64,000 bases of DNA from Bacteroidota bacterium (GTDB lineage: Bacteria > Bacteroidota > Bacteroidia > Chitinophagales > Chitinophagaceae). A program made the position numbers and the translations under genes. Location: assembly GCA_005884665.1 (NCBI GenBank), contig VBAT01000019.1, positions 68,496 through 132,495 of the forward strand. Reading direction: 5' to 3'. Shown one piece after another: positions 8,596 to 16,167 of this stretch. A model generated the notes under the pieces. The model searched no databases and had not been told where the DNA came from. It saw only the letters and a list, made by a program, of their open reading frames with translations. Each line of letters begins with the position of its first letter. Positions within the stretch are counted from its first letter, which is position 1.

Positions 8596-9588
8596 TCAAC
8601 CTGAGACGCCACTTCGTCTTTGACTGATCGCCCGGGTAATTTTTATTGCATGCTCCCTGGAATTTTCGATAAAGAGCCGGTGTGTATTCATGCCGCCGCA
8701 AATAACACCAGCCAGGAAGATATTTTTTACATTGGTCTCATGCGTATGTTCGTCTATGAATGGAGTTCTTATTTCGTCTTCTGATAGTTGAACTCCCATT
8801 TGCTCCAGGAAATCCAGATTGGGCTGGTATCCTGTCATGGCAATCACCCAATCATTTTCGATCGTCTTCATTCCTTCCGGGGTTAAAATATCAACTTCAT
8901 GCTGCCTGATCTCTACGACAGTTGAATTGAAGTAGGCCTGGATGGAGTTTTCTTTGATCCTGTTGATGATATCCGGTCTTACCCAGTATTTTACCCGTTC
9001 TCCGACCTGGTGTTCTCTAATAACCATAGTTACTTCGGCCCCTTTTCGCCAGGTTTCCAGGGCTGCATCAACAGCGGAGTTCATTGCGCCAACAACGATC
9101 ACTTTTTGAAAGGCATACGAATGTGGTTCTTTATAATAGTGCGTCACCTTCGGAAGGTCTTCACCGTGAACGTTGAGTAAATAAGGAATATCGTAGAAAC
9201 CTGTGGCAACGATGATGTGATCAGCTGTATAAGTTGCTTTGCTGGTCACTACCGAAAACATTTGTTGCCGTGTACCTGGCTTTACCGCTATGACTTTTTC
9301 AAACAGGTGGATATTTATAGCATAACTGGTCGCTACTCGCCGGTAATACTCGAGGGCTTCGGGTCTTGTAGGCTTTGCACTTATCGAGACAAACGGCACT
9401 CCACCAATCTCCAGTCTTTCCGACGTGGAGAAAAATGTCATATTTACAGGATAATTGTATAAAGAATTGACAAGGCATCCTTTTTCAAGAATAAGATAAT
9501 TTAATCCTGCATTTTTTGCTTCGATGGCGCAAGCCATACCAATAGGTCCACCTCCGATAATAATGACCGGAAAATGCGTCTCGTTCAT
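8596..9588 (-). CDS. ypdA: YpdA family bacillithiol disulfide reductase-like flavoprotein
   Basis: 330 residues from the ATG at 9588. The track's longer start (9657) adds residues encoded by a dispersed intergenic repeat and is rejected. FAD-binding VIIIGGGPIGMACAIEA lies at the N-terminus, a second Rossmann motif VIVVGAMNSAVDAALE (GxxNSA type, characteristic of YpdA) in the middle, and the ATG-like IAMTGYQPN plus NIFLAGVI at the C-terminal end. YpdA reduces oxidised bacillithiol with NADPH in Bacillota, and the family is common in Bacteroidota that make bacillithiol. This implies a bacillithiol redox system in the cell. No bshABC gene is in the window. Confidence 0.88.
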   Translation of the reverse strand: MNETHFPVIIIGGGPIGMACAIEAKNAGLNYLILEKGCLVNSLYNYPVNMTFFSTSERLEIGGVPFVSISAKPTRPEALEYYRRVATSYAINIHLFEKVIAVKPGTRQQMFSVVTSKATYTADHIIVATGFYDIPYLLNVHGEDLPKVTHYYKEPHSYAFQKVIVVGAMNSAVDAALETWRKGAEVTMVIREHQVGERVKYWVRPDIINRIKENSIQAYFNSTVVEIRQHEVDILTPEGMKTIENDWVIAMTGYQPNLDFLEQMGVQLSEDEIRTPFIDEHTHETNVKNIFLAGVICGGMNTHRLFIENSREHAIKITRAISQRRSGVSG

Positions 9589-9626
9589 GTGGACAAATAT
9601 AACATTAAGCTGGTCGCCAGATACTG

Positions 9627-9724
9627 CGTCATTGCGAGGAGCGAAGCGACGACGCAACTGGAAGCTTGATCATAATAGGCAGCATCCAACGTCTAGAATC
9701 CAACATGCAGTAGCCAGCATCTAG
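9627..9724. repeat. Composite dispersed repeat: GCGAGGAGCGAAGCGAC motif plus CCAGCATC-type run
   Basis: CGTCATTGCGAGGAGCGAAGCGAC is followed by a degenerate run of AGCATCC / AACATGC / CCAGCATC units (the reverse of ATGCTGGAT). The same two parts occur together at 31439, 34673 and 38093. The GCGAAGC part resembles the REP-like sequences often mis-called as small proteins in Bacteroidota. Confidence 0.7.
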
Positions 9725-9747
9725 TGTTATGTTAAGCATATCTTGTC

Positions 9748-9875
9748 GCCACGGATTCACGGATAAAAAAGAAGGTCATCCTGGCATTGATTTGAGGTCC
9801 GTGATCATTCATCTGTTTATCAGTTATTTGTTAAACGGTTAAATGGTAAATCTCTTCGTCCGTGTGTATCCGTGG
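9748..9875. repeat. Inverted-repeat element with GCCACGGAT...ATCCGTGGC ends (copy 1)
   Basis: GCCACGGATTCACGGAT at the left is matched by GTCCGTGTGTATCCGTGGC at the right, enclosing about 95 bp that includes TTAAACGGTTAAATGG. Related elements occur at 22346-22467 and 42880-42927. No coding sequence lies inside. With the composite repeat before it, this accounts for most of the 378-bp gap between ypdA and the next gene. Confidence 0.7.
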
Positions 9876-9966
9876 CAATATAAATCATCGAATCATACTT
9901 AACTTAACACTAGTAGCTTACTATTCGCAGATTTATTTACTTTTATCTCCGTTCAAGTTTATCACG

Positions 9967-10341
9967 ATGAAAAGATCGCTAAATGTTCTATTGTTTTTTA
10001 TCCTAATCGCTGCCTGCAATTCCAAAAAAAATGCCGACAGGGCTAAGACAGGATCAGGAGTAGAAAATGCTACGGTACAAAGCGATTCTACGAATAAGAC
10101 CGTCAACACGCAATACAAATGGAACAAGACAGAACAGGATAAATTTTTAAGGGCCTGCCAGGCAGATTTTGCGGAAGATTTCAGCGGTAATGAACTCAAA
10201 GATGTTTGCAACTGCATATTGACCGAATCGCAGAAATATTATCCCAGCTATAGCCAGATGAAAAAAGTAATTAACGAAGATTTTGAAGGAAAGATCGCCA
10301 TGAGCTGTTTAGGAAAGTATCTCGATGAGAGCGACCGCTAA
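9967..10341 (+). CDS. Small putative lipoprotein, function unknown
   Basis: 124 residues from the ATG at 9967; the track's earlier start lies in the repeat-rich gap and lacks a signal peptide at its N-terminus. MKRSLNVLLFFILIAACNSK gives a lipoprotein signal with lipobox IAAC, so the mature protein would begin at the Cys of CNSKKN. A low-complexity linker rich in Lys, Ser and Thr follows, then a compact domain with two cysteines (DVCNCIL) and a third in SCLGKYL. Conserved-looking aromatic and helical residues suggest a small periplasmic-facing domain. I do not recognise the family. It is isolated between two repeat elements. Confidence 0.75.
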   Translation: MKRSLNVLLFFILIAACNSKKNADRAKTGSGVENATVQSDSTNKTVNTQYKWNKTEQDKFLRACQADFAEDFSGNELKDVCNCILTESQKYYPSYSQMKKVINEDFEGKIAMSCLGKYLDESDR

Positions 10342-10343
10342 TT

Positions 10344-10487
10344 AAGAACCAATCCCGCCAACTGGCGGGACAAGAAGCGAAGAACCAAAGAAACAACAAA
10401 TTCAAATATTTAAACAGAAGCTTCCAATTCCATGGTTTGAGTTTTTTGATTTGGAGCTTATTTGGTTCTTGGCATCTTGGTTCTTGG
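10344..10487 (-). repeat. TTGGTTCTTG interspersed element, copy A (with nested palindrome)
   Basis: Read on the reverse strand, this ~144-bp segment aligns with the copy at 29168-29303 over nearly its whole length (AAGCTCCAA...; GGAATTGGAAGCT; CTGTTTAA; TTTCTTTGGTTCTT). Both ends carry AAGAACCAA / TTGGTTCTTGG in inverted orientation, so the transcript could form a long imperfect hairpin. An 18-bp palindrome TCCCGCC-AACT-GGCGGGA (10353-10370) is nested in one arm, at the same place as in the copy at 51420. Confidence 0.8.
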
Positions 10488-10495
10488 GATTTCAT

Positions 10496-10503
10496 TACTT
10501 TTG
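10496..10503 (+). promoter_or_regulatory. -7 box TACTTTTG of the pdhB promoter
   Basis: A perfect TAnnTTTG element ends 23 bp before the pdhB ATG. No TTTG lies at the ideal 19-21 bp spacing; a CTTG (10476-10479) is 16 bp upstream. The box directly follows the interspersed element, so the element's right end may supply upstream promoter sequence. Confidence 0.45.
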
Positions 10504-10526
10504 CTCCTCTTAAAAGTCAATAAACA

Positions 10527-11516
10527 ATGGCAAGATCAATTGCATATCGTGAGGCGCTGCGTGAGGCAATGAATGAAGAAATGAGAAGAGATGACAGGGT
10601 ATTTTTAATGGGCGAAGAAGTGGCTGAGTATAATGGTGCGTATAAAGTAAGCCAGGGTATGCTGGCGGAGTTCGGCCCAAAGCGAGTGATCGATACCCCT
10701 ATTTCCGAGCTGGGTTTTGCCGCCGTTGGCGTTGGAGCAGCCCAGAATGGCCTCAGGCCGATCATTGAGTTCATGACCTGGAACTTCGCGGTGCTGGCCC
10801 TCGATCAAATTTTAAATACCGCTTCGAAAATGCTCGCAATGAGCGGCGGACAAATCGCCTGCCCCATCGTTTTCAGGGGGCCCAATGGTTCTGCCGGACA
10901 ATTAGGAGCACAACACTCAACCGCTTTTGAAAACCTCTATGCCAATATTCCCGGGATCAAACTCGTATCTCCCAGCAATGGGTATGATGCAAAAGGACTG
11001 TTGAAACAGTCGATCCGTTATGAACAGGACCCGGTGATCTTCATGGAAAGCGAGGTGATGTATGGTGATAAAAGCGATGTACCCAGCGAAGAATATTACA
11101 TAGAACTTGGAAAAGCCGATATTAAAAAAGCCGGCCGCGATGTAACGATCGTTTCGTTTAATAAAATGATGAAAGTCGCGTTGGGTGCGGCTGCAGAACT
11201 CGAAAAAGAAGATATCAGCGCTGAAGTGATCGATCTTAGGACGATCAGGCCTCTTGATATAAATACCATTTTGGAAAGTGTGAAAAAGACAAACCGCCTG
11301 GTTATCGTGGAAGAACAATGGCCTTTTGGTTCGGTGTCCTCAGAGATCACCTACCAGGTACAAAAAGAGGGCTTTGATTATCTGGATGCACCGATCCGTC
11401 GCATTACAGCTGCAGATGCACCTCTCCACTATGCACCAAACCTGGTTGCAGCAGCCCTGCCTGATGTACCACGAACAGTGAAACTTGTTAAAGAAGTAAT
11501 GTACTTACACAAATAA
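10527..11516 (+). CDS. pdhB: Pyruvate dehydrogenase E1 component, beta subunit
   Basis: 329 residues, the normal length for the E1 beta chain of the alpha2beta2 class. Recognisable stretches are FLMGEEVAEYNGAYKVS with the conserved Glu that contacts thiamine diphosphate, DTPISELGFAAVGVGAA, the RGPNGSAGQLGAQHS loop, and the transketolase C-terminal domain (VIDLRTIRPLD, VIVEEQWPFG). With E1 alpha it decarboxylates pyruvate and hands the acetyl group to E2. The alpha and E2 genes are not in this window, so the gene is stand-alone here, with its own promoter-like box and a strong terminator. Branched-chain E1 beta is the alternative, but the pattern favours pyruvate. Confidence 0.93.
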   Translation: MARSIAYREALREAMNEEMRRDDRVFLMGEEVAEYNGAYKVSQGMLAEFGPKRVIDTPISELGFAAVGVGAAQNGLRPIIEFMTWNFAVLALDQILNTASKMLAMSGGQIACPIVFRGPNGSAGQLGAQHSTAFENLYANIPGIKLVSPSNGYDAKGLLKQSIRYEQDPVIFMESEVMYGDKSDVPSEEYYIELGKADIKKAGRDVTIVSFNKMMKVALGAAAELEKEDISAEVIDLRTIRPLDINTILESVKKTNRLVIVEEQWPFGSVSSEITYQVQKEGFDYLDAPIRRITAADAPLHYAPNLVAAALPDVPRTVKLVKEVMYLHK

Positions 11517-11541
11517 CATTTTAAGTTAATATCTTAAAACG

Positions 11542-11570
11542 CCCGCCAGGACTGAGTTCTGGCGGGTTTC
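11542..11570 (+). terminator. Rho-independent terminator after pdhB
   Basis: CCCGCCAG - 9-nt loop - CTGGCGGG followed by TTTC, 25 bp after the pdhB stop. The stem is 8 perfect pairs with 7 G/C. Confidence 0.85.
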
Positions 11571-11686
11571 GTAATTTATTGACATACGTAAAAATACGAT
11601 GATAATTTTTTGGTCAACTATGCAGCTTTTTCCGATTAAAACATCATCTTTGTTATGGTTTTTCATAGGATATTGGATTTTAAAAC

Positions 11687-11720
11687 GAGGCTGGATTTCT
11701 ATCCGGCCTCCATTTTTTTA
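11687..11720 (+). terminator. Second strong hairpin with T-run, no gene before it
   Basis: GAGGCTGGAT - TTCT - ATCCGGCCTC (10 bp with one G-T pair) followed by CATTTTTTTAAA. The gap 11517-11979 holds no convincing protein gene. This orphan terminator lies about 120 bp after the pdhB terminator, so a short transcript could start between them. The rest of the gap down to the promoter at 11930 shows nothing I can name. Confidence 0.7.
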
Positions 11721-11929
11721 AAGACCATACTACTACCCACGTCGAATTAATTCTATATCTACCTCCCTCAGGGCTATTGTTTTCATCTCTTATTATTCAT
11801 CAATAAGTCTCACGCCACCGCAACGAAAATCCAAATGTTATAAATCCGTTGCATCGCCGTCCCGGACCATTGCGGATTGCGAGAACCCTTACGCAAGACA
11901 AAACCCGACACTGCCCAAAGATTGCATTA

Positions 11930-11959
11930 ATTGGGATTGGCTGTTTTCAGCTAAATTTG
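11930..11959 (+). promoter_or_regulatory. Bacteroidota-type promoter for the sigma-54 activator gene
   Basis: ATTG (11930-11933), 18 bp, then the perfect -7 box TAAATTTG (11952-11959). It lies 20 bp before the ATG at 11980, giving a short leader. Confidence 0.55.
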
Positions 11960-11979
11960 CCGACTAAACTCTGCGAGTA

Positions 11980-13140
11980 ATGGCTGAAATACTGATCATA
12001 GATGACGAAAAGGCGATCCGGAAGACATTAAGCGAGATCCTTTCATTCGAAGGGTACAAGATAGATGAGGCCTCTGACGGCGAAGAGGGGTTGAAGAAAT
12101 TCAAGGATAAGTCTTACGATGTCGTGCTCTGCGACATCAAGATGCCCAAGATAGATGGTATCGAATTCCTACAGAAAGCAGGTGAAAGTAATGGCGACAC
12201 TCCCATAATCATGATCTCGGGTCACGGCAATATAGAAACCGCCGTAGAAGCGGTTAAAAAAGGGGCCTATGATTTTATTTCCAAACCGCCGGACCTTAAC
12301 AGGTTGCTGATCACAATCCGCAACGCGATGGAGAAAAACAGCCTGGTCACCGAAGCCAAAGTACTGAAAAGAAAAGTGACAAGAGTGCAGGAAATGGTGG
12401 GCAACTCGGCGCCTATCGTAAAAATAAAGGACACTATTGACAAGGTCGCTGCTACTGATGCGCGGATTATGATCACCGGGGAAAACGGGGTGGGTAAAGA
12501 GCTTGTCGCCCGTTGGATACATGAGAAAAGCAACCGTAACACGGGTCCCCTGGTAGAGGTCAACTGCGCAGCTATCCCAACCGAGCTTATCGAAAGCGAA
12601 CTGTTCGGTCATGAAAAAGGGTCTTTTACTTCAGCTATCAAACAACGCATCGGCAAATTCGAACAGGCCAATGGAGGCACACTGTTCCTGGATGAGATAG
12701 GGGACATGAGCCTGAATGCCCAGGCAAAAGTGCTTCGCGCCCTGCAGGAAGGTAAGATCACAAGAGTAGGAGCGGATAAGGATATCAACGTGGATGTACG
12801 GGTTATTGCCGCAACCAATAAAGATCTTTTAAAGGAAGTGGATGCAAAAACATTTCGCCTTGACCTTTACCATCGTCTAAGCGTTATTATTATTCATGTG
12901 CCTTCGCTGAATGAGCGCCGCGATGATATCCCCATTCTTGTCGCACAGTTCCTGGAAGATATTTGCACGGAATATGGCATTGCCAAAAAAACGATGGATG
13001 AAGATGCGATCAATCTTTTAAAAGAATACAACTGGACAGGTAATATACGTGAGCTGAGAAATGTTGTGGAAAGACTGGTAATACTTTCCGCGAAGGAAAT
13101 TACAGCGGACGATGTGAGGAGTTATGTACTACCGAGATGA
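11980..13140 (+). CDS. Sigma-54 interacting response regulator without HTH domain
   Basis: 386 residues. Receiver domain (1-115) with acidic pair Asp8/Asp9, phospho-acceptor Asp52 (VVLCDIKMP) and Lys102 (FISKPPD). The AAA+ domain (about 140-365) has Walker A GENGVGKE (167-174), Walker B GGTLFLDEIGD and RLDLYHRLSV. The sigma-54 contact loop reads GSFTSA (214-219) instead of GAFTGA. After the AAA+ lid (NWTGNIRELRNVVERL) the protein ends at about residue 386 with no Fis-type helix-turn-helix. This layout (NtrC-like, no DNA-binding domain) is a known recurring type in Bacteroidota. It may act from solution or through a partner. No cognate histidine kinase is adjacent. Confidence 0.92.
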   Translation: MAEILIIDDEKAIRKTLSEILSFEGYKIDEASDGEEGLKKFKDKSYDVVLCDIKMPKIDGIEFLQKAGESNGDTPIIMISGHGNIETAVEAVKKGAYDFISKPPDLNRLLITIRNAMEKNSLVTEAKVLKRKVTRVQEMVGNSAPIVKIKDTIDKVAATDARIMITGENGVGKELVARWIHEKSNRNTGPLVEVNCAAIPTELIESELFGHEKGSFTSAIKQRIGKFEQANGGTLFLDEIGDMSLNAQAKVLRALQEGKITRVGADKDINVDVRVIAATNKDLLKEVDAKTFRLDLYHRLSVIIIHVPSLNERRDDIPILVAQFLEDICTEYGIAKKTMDEDAINLLKEYNWTGNIRELRNVVERLVILSAKEITADDVRSYVLPR

Positions 13141-13212
13141 ATTATTAATTAAGAATTGTAAATGAGGAAGGGTTTACAGTGTAGGGTTATTTTCAAACGT
13201 TGAGAGGTCATT

Positions 13213-13252
13213 CACCATTGACCTCCCGATAGCCGTCGGGACACCATTGACC
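13213..13252. repeat. 18-bp palindrome bounded by exact 11-bp direct repeats
   Basis: CACCATTGACC (13213-13223), then the palindrome TCCCGAT-AGCC-GTCGGGA (13224-13241), then CACCATTGACC again (13242-13252), with no spare base on either side. It lies in the gap between the sigma-54 activator and lepB. Confidence 0.9.
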
Positions 13253-13301
13253 GGGATTAAAGGACCGCCTGCCGTCTTTTGCAAAACTTTCCGATATATA
13301 A

Positions 13302-13332
13302 TTTCTACAAACAGATTATTCCGATAATTTTG
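13302..13332 (+). promoter_or_regulatory. Promoter of lepB
   Basis: TTTC (13302-13305), 19 bp, then the perfect -7 box TAATTTTG (13325-13332), 20 bp before the lepB ATG. Confidence 0.65.
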
Positions 13333-13352
13333 TCCGCTATAAAATAAGGCTC

Positions 13353-14891
13353 ATGCCATTACACGATTTACTCATTATCTATCTCATCGGTACTTTACTT
13401 GTTTTCCTTCCTTCGTTTGGACTGGCAAAGCTGTTTACCAGGGTAGGCGTGCCCGCCTGGAAAGCATACGTTCCTTTTTATAATACATGGGTGATGCAGG
13501 ATATTGCCAAAAGACCGAAACATTGGGTATTCTGGCAATTCATTCCCGTGGTTGGATGGTTTATTACCCCCGGTATATTTATTGAATTCGCCAAAGTGTT
13601 TGGTGTATTCTCGCTACGCCAGCATACAATGGCCTCCCTGTTTGCTTTCCTTTATTTTCCCTGGCTGGCAAGTAGACCAACAACCAAATTCATCGGTGCG
13701 GAGGCTGTGAAGAAACACAAGAAAAAAAGCTGGAGAGAATGGGTGGATGCAGCCATATTCGCCGTTGTTGCCGCCACCTTAATCCGGACATTTATTTTCG
13801 AGGCCTATACAATCCCTTCCGGCTCTATGGAAAAAACCCTGCTGATACGGGATTTTCTTTTTGTCAGCAAACTGAGCTACGGACCCAGGATACCGAATAC
13901 GCCTTTATCATTTCCTTTTGTTCATAATTATCTACCCATTGTAAATACTAAATCTTATTCTGAGCTGATCAAGCTTCCTTATGTCCGTTGGTTCCCCTCA
14001 TCGCCGAAACGTGGAGATGTTGTAGTATTCAATTTTCCCGCGGGAGATACAGTGATCCATGCCGAAAATTTTGAATCGCAGAATCCATATATAGATATCA
14101 AAAGAAGGGCCCTTAGAGGGTCCGCCGAAGACCAGGGTTACCTGGCCGATCCTGTCAACTATCCGATAGTCGTTCACCCGGTTGATAAAACGGATAATTA
14201 TATAAAACGCTGCGTCGGTGTTTCCGGTGACACTATCCAGGTAAAGGACGACGTGGTATATGCGAATGGCCAAAGACAGGAACTTGCTCCTTCCTCGGAA
14301 ATCAATTACCTGGTAACTGTATCCACGCAGTTCTTTGATCCTGATGTTATGAAAAAAGAATACGATGTGGATTTTGATAAAGGCGAATACGTGGGAATGG
14401 GAAACAATGTATACAGGATGTTGCTTACACGAACGGCAAAGGACAAAATGCTGGCCAACGGGTTTGCCAAAAACATTGTGGTAGATTCTACTTATATGGG
14501 CGGCGGCGGAGAGGTGTTCCCTTATGATAATGTCGGCGGTCATGAAAAATGGGGCCGCGAAAACTTCGGACCTGTATGGGTGCCCAGGAAAGGCGGTACT
14601 GTTGTATTGACACCCGAAAATTATGGTATCTACGAACGCGCGATTCGCATTTATGAGAAAAATGATTTCTACCAGGGCAATGGCAAATTCTACCTGAACG
14701 ACAAAGAAGTTACCCAATACACTTTCAAAATGGATTATTACTGGATGATGGGAGATAACAGGCAGGGATCACAGGACTCCAGGTATTGGGGTTTTGTCCC
14801 CGAAGACCGGATTGTAGGTAAAGCCTGGATGATCTGGTTCAGTTGGGATAAAGGACCGAGATGGAAAAGGCTTTTTAAGATCGTTAGATAA
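13353..14891 (+). CDS. lepB: Signal peptidase I with N-terminal membrane extension and large insert
   Basis: 512 residues, about twice the length of a basic Gram-positive SPase I. Residues 1-110 hold several hydrophobic segments of a DUF5684-like kind. The catalytic part starts with a further membrane helix (AIFAVVAATLIRTFIFEAY), the serine box IPSGSME (Ser158), the lysine box YIKRCVGVSGD (Lys285), and the C-terminal MGDNRQGSQDSRYWG (from 466). About 180 residues separate the lysine and GDNR boxes. Such insertions are familiar in Bacteroidota SPases. It removes signal peptides from exported proteins at the inner membrane and would serve the many secreted products encoded here. It ends 46 bp before cdd and may be cotranscribed with it. 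Confidence 0.95.
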   Translation: MPLHDLLIIYLIGTLLVFLPSFGLAKLFTRVGVPAWKAYVPFYNTWVMQDIAKRPKHWVFWQFIPVVGWFITPGIFIEFAKVFGVFSLRQHTMASLFAFLYFPWLASRPTTKFIGAEAVKKHKKKSWREWVDAAIFAVVAATLIRTFIFEAYTIPSGSMEKTLLIRDFLFVSKLSYGPRIPNTPLSFPFVHNYLPIVNTKSYSELIKLPYVRWFPSSPKRGDVVVFNFPAGDTVIHAENFESQNPYIDIKRRALRGSAEDQGYLADPVNYPIVVHPVDKTDNYIKRCVGVSGDTIQVKDDVVYANGQRQELAPSSEINYLVTVSTQFFDPDVMKKEYDVDFDKGEYVGMGNNVYRMLLTRTAKDKMLANGFAKNIVVDSTYMGGGGEVFPYDNVGGHEKWGRENFGPVWVPRKGGTVVLTPENYGIYERAIRIYEKNDFYQGNGKFYLNDKEVTQYTFKMDYYWMMGDNRQGSQDSRYWGFVPEDRIVGKAWMIWFSWDKGPRWKRLFKIVR

Positions 14892-14937
14892 TTACAGTGG
14901 CAGCATCACGATAATTATTGTTCAATAATTATTCATC

Positions 14938-15423
14938 ATGAAGGAAAACAAGTTTGAATTTCAATACGAAGTTTATAACGACATCTCCGAACTGACAAAA
15001 GAAGATGCTGACCTGCTTATTAATGCCAGGGCCACGACCAAACAGGCTTATGCTCCCTATTCCAATTTTTTTGTGGGTGCTGTCGCCCGGTTAACCAATG
15101 GTGAAACCGTCGCCGGAACCAACCAGGAGAATGCATCCTATCCTGTCGGGATATGTGCAGAAAGAGTTTTATTGGGAAATGCAGCGACAATTTACCCGGG
15201 AGTAAGCATCGATACGATTGCGATCAGCTATGATAGCAAAGAGGTGGCCAGTGATCATCCCATTTCTCCCTGCGGTATGTGCCGCCAGGCATTGCTGGAA
15301 TACGAAACGAGAACAGGAGCGCCTATCCGTTTATTGTTGGCAGGACAGCAAGGAAAAATATACATAGTAAAGACTGTCCGCTTCTTATTACCCTTTGCCT
15401 TCGACAGCAGCGAATTATTATGA
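14938..15423 (+). CDS. cdd: Cytidine deaminase
   Basis: 161 residues. Zinc-site motifs are clear: CAERVLLGNA (C-A-E with the catalytic Glu) and PCGMCRQALLEYE (PCxxC). The substrate-binding YAPYSNFFVGAV and NQENASYPVGICAE are typical of the tetrameric cytidine deaminase family. It hydrolyses cytidine and deoxycytidine to uridine products in pyrimidine salvage. The stop overlaps the next start as ATGA, so the downstream membrane protein is probably translationally coupled. Confidence 0.95.
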   Translation: MKENKFEFQYEVYNDISELTKEDADLLINARATTKQAYAPYSNFFVGAVARLTNGETVAGTNQENASYPVGICAERVLLGNAATIYPGVSIDTIAISYDSKEVASDHPISPCGMCRQALLEYETRTGAPIRLLLAGQQGKIYIVKTVRFLLPFAFDSSELL

Positions 15424-15827
15424 GTCTTTTTACCAGGAAACTTGCCTTTCATATCGTTCTTCCCCTGGCCGCCGGTGTGGCCATCTATATTTTCTTTCGT
15501 CAAAATACATGGTTCCATTATCATTTTCTTCCACCGGGCTTTCATCCTATTGTCCTTCCACGTTCCCCGTTGAATGATGTATTCATATTCAACGTCCCGG
15601 ATTTCTGCTGGGCCTACTCGCTTGCCTCTTCTTTATTTTACTGGGGAAGGATCGACCGGGTACGCAACAGGTTTTTCCCGGTATTCGTCCTGTTGCTAAT
15701 AGTTACGGCGGAGTCCCTGCAGTATTTTTTTTCTTCCCGGTTCACTTTTGACTGGATAGATCTCACTGCAGCGATACTGGCATTCCTCCTGTCTTTCCTG
15801 CTAAATGGCCGGCATGAAATTGCTTAA
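15420..15827 (+). CDS. Small VanZ-like membrane protein
   Basis: 135 residues from the ATG at 15420, which overlaps the cdd stop codon; the track's start at 15279 lies inside cdd and is rejected. About four hydrophobic segments are visible (LAFHIVLPLAAGVAIYIFF, FCWAYSLASSLFYWG, FFPVFVLLLIVTAESLQYFF, LTAAILAFLLSFLL). The pattern ESLQYFFSSRFTFDWIDL resembles the ExxQ...R...D...D core of the VanZ-like family, but the match is partial. The role is unknown; tight coupling to cdd may only reflect operon packing. Confidence 0.75.
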   Translation: MSLFTRKLAFHIVLPLAAGVAIYIFFRQNTWFHYHFLPPGFHPIVLPRSPLNDVFIFNVPDFCWAYSLASSLFYWGRIDRVRNRFFPVFVLLLIVTAESLQYFFSSRFTFDWIDLTAAILAFLLSFLLNGRHEIA

Positions 15828-16167
15828 GAAGTTTATACCCGCATTGATCATTATTGCATTTTCCTTCTTGTATATCGCGACCAGTAAAGTAGTTCCCTGC
15901 GATGATTATTGCCGCCAGCTCTACCGGCTGGATACGATGGTAATAAAAAACAGGAGCTATGTTGGATATGTAGGATCCTGTATTTCCGGCAAACCCAAAA
16001 ATGATACGCTTTGTATATCGATTTTTAATTCGCAGGGAATTGACTGGAACCTGTTCGCTGATACAGTTTGCACGTATGCCGCCCAAATCGGGATGACCGG
16101 CCAAACGATACTGGTTCTTAAATATGGTTCACCTCCAGATACGCTGGCAAAAAAACATTGTCCCTAA
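15814..16167 (+). CDS. Small exported or membrane-anchored protein, unknown function
   Basis: 117 residues from the ATG at 15814 (MKLLKKFIPALIIIAFSFLY), a better signal or anchor start than the ATG at 15805; both overlap the previous gene by a few codons. After the hydrophobic stretch come five cysteines (PCDDYC, GSC, TLC, TVC) and a further one at the end (KKHCP), suggesting an oxidised periplasmic domain. I do not recognise a family. It is third in the cdd operon and converges with ogt, overlapping its end by four bases. Confidence 0.7.
   Translation: MKLLKKFIPALIIIAFSFLYIATSKVVPCDDYCRQLYRLDTMVIKNRSYVGYVGSCISGKPKNDTLCISIFNSQGIDWNLFADTVCTYAAQIGMTGQTILVLKYGSPPDTLAKKHCP

Noticed and set aside
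11599-11721. 41-codon frame ending in the second hairpin
   Set aside because: It runs through a terminator stem, has a Trp/Phe/Ile-rich chance composition and no start signal.
13998-14717. 239-residue minus-strand frame
   Set aside because: Antisense to lepB, which has intact catalytic motifs; the composition is unlike a protein from this genome.
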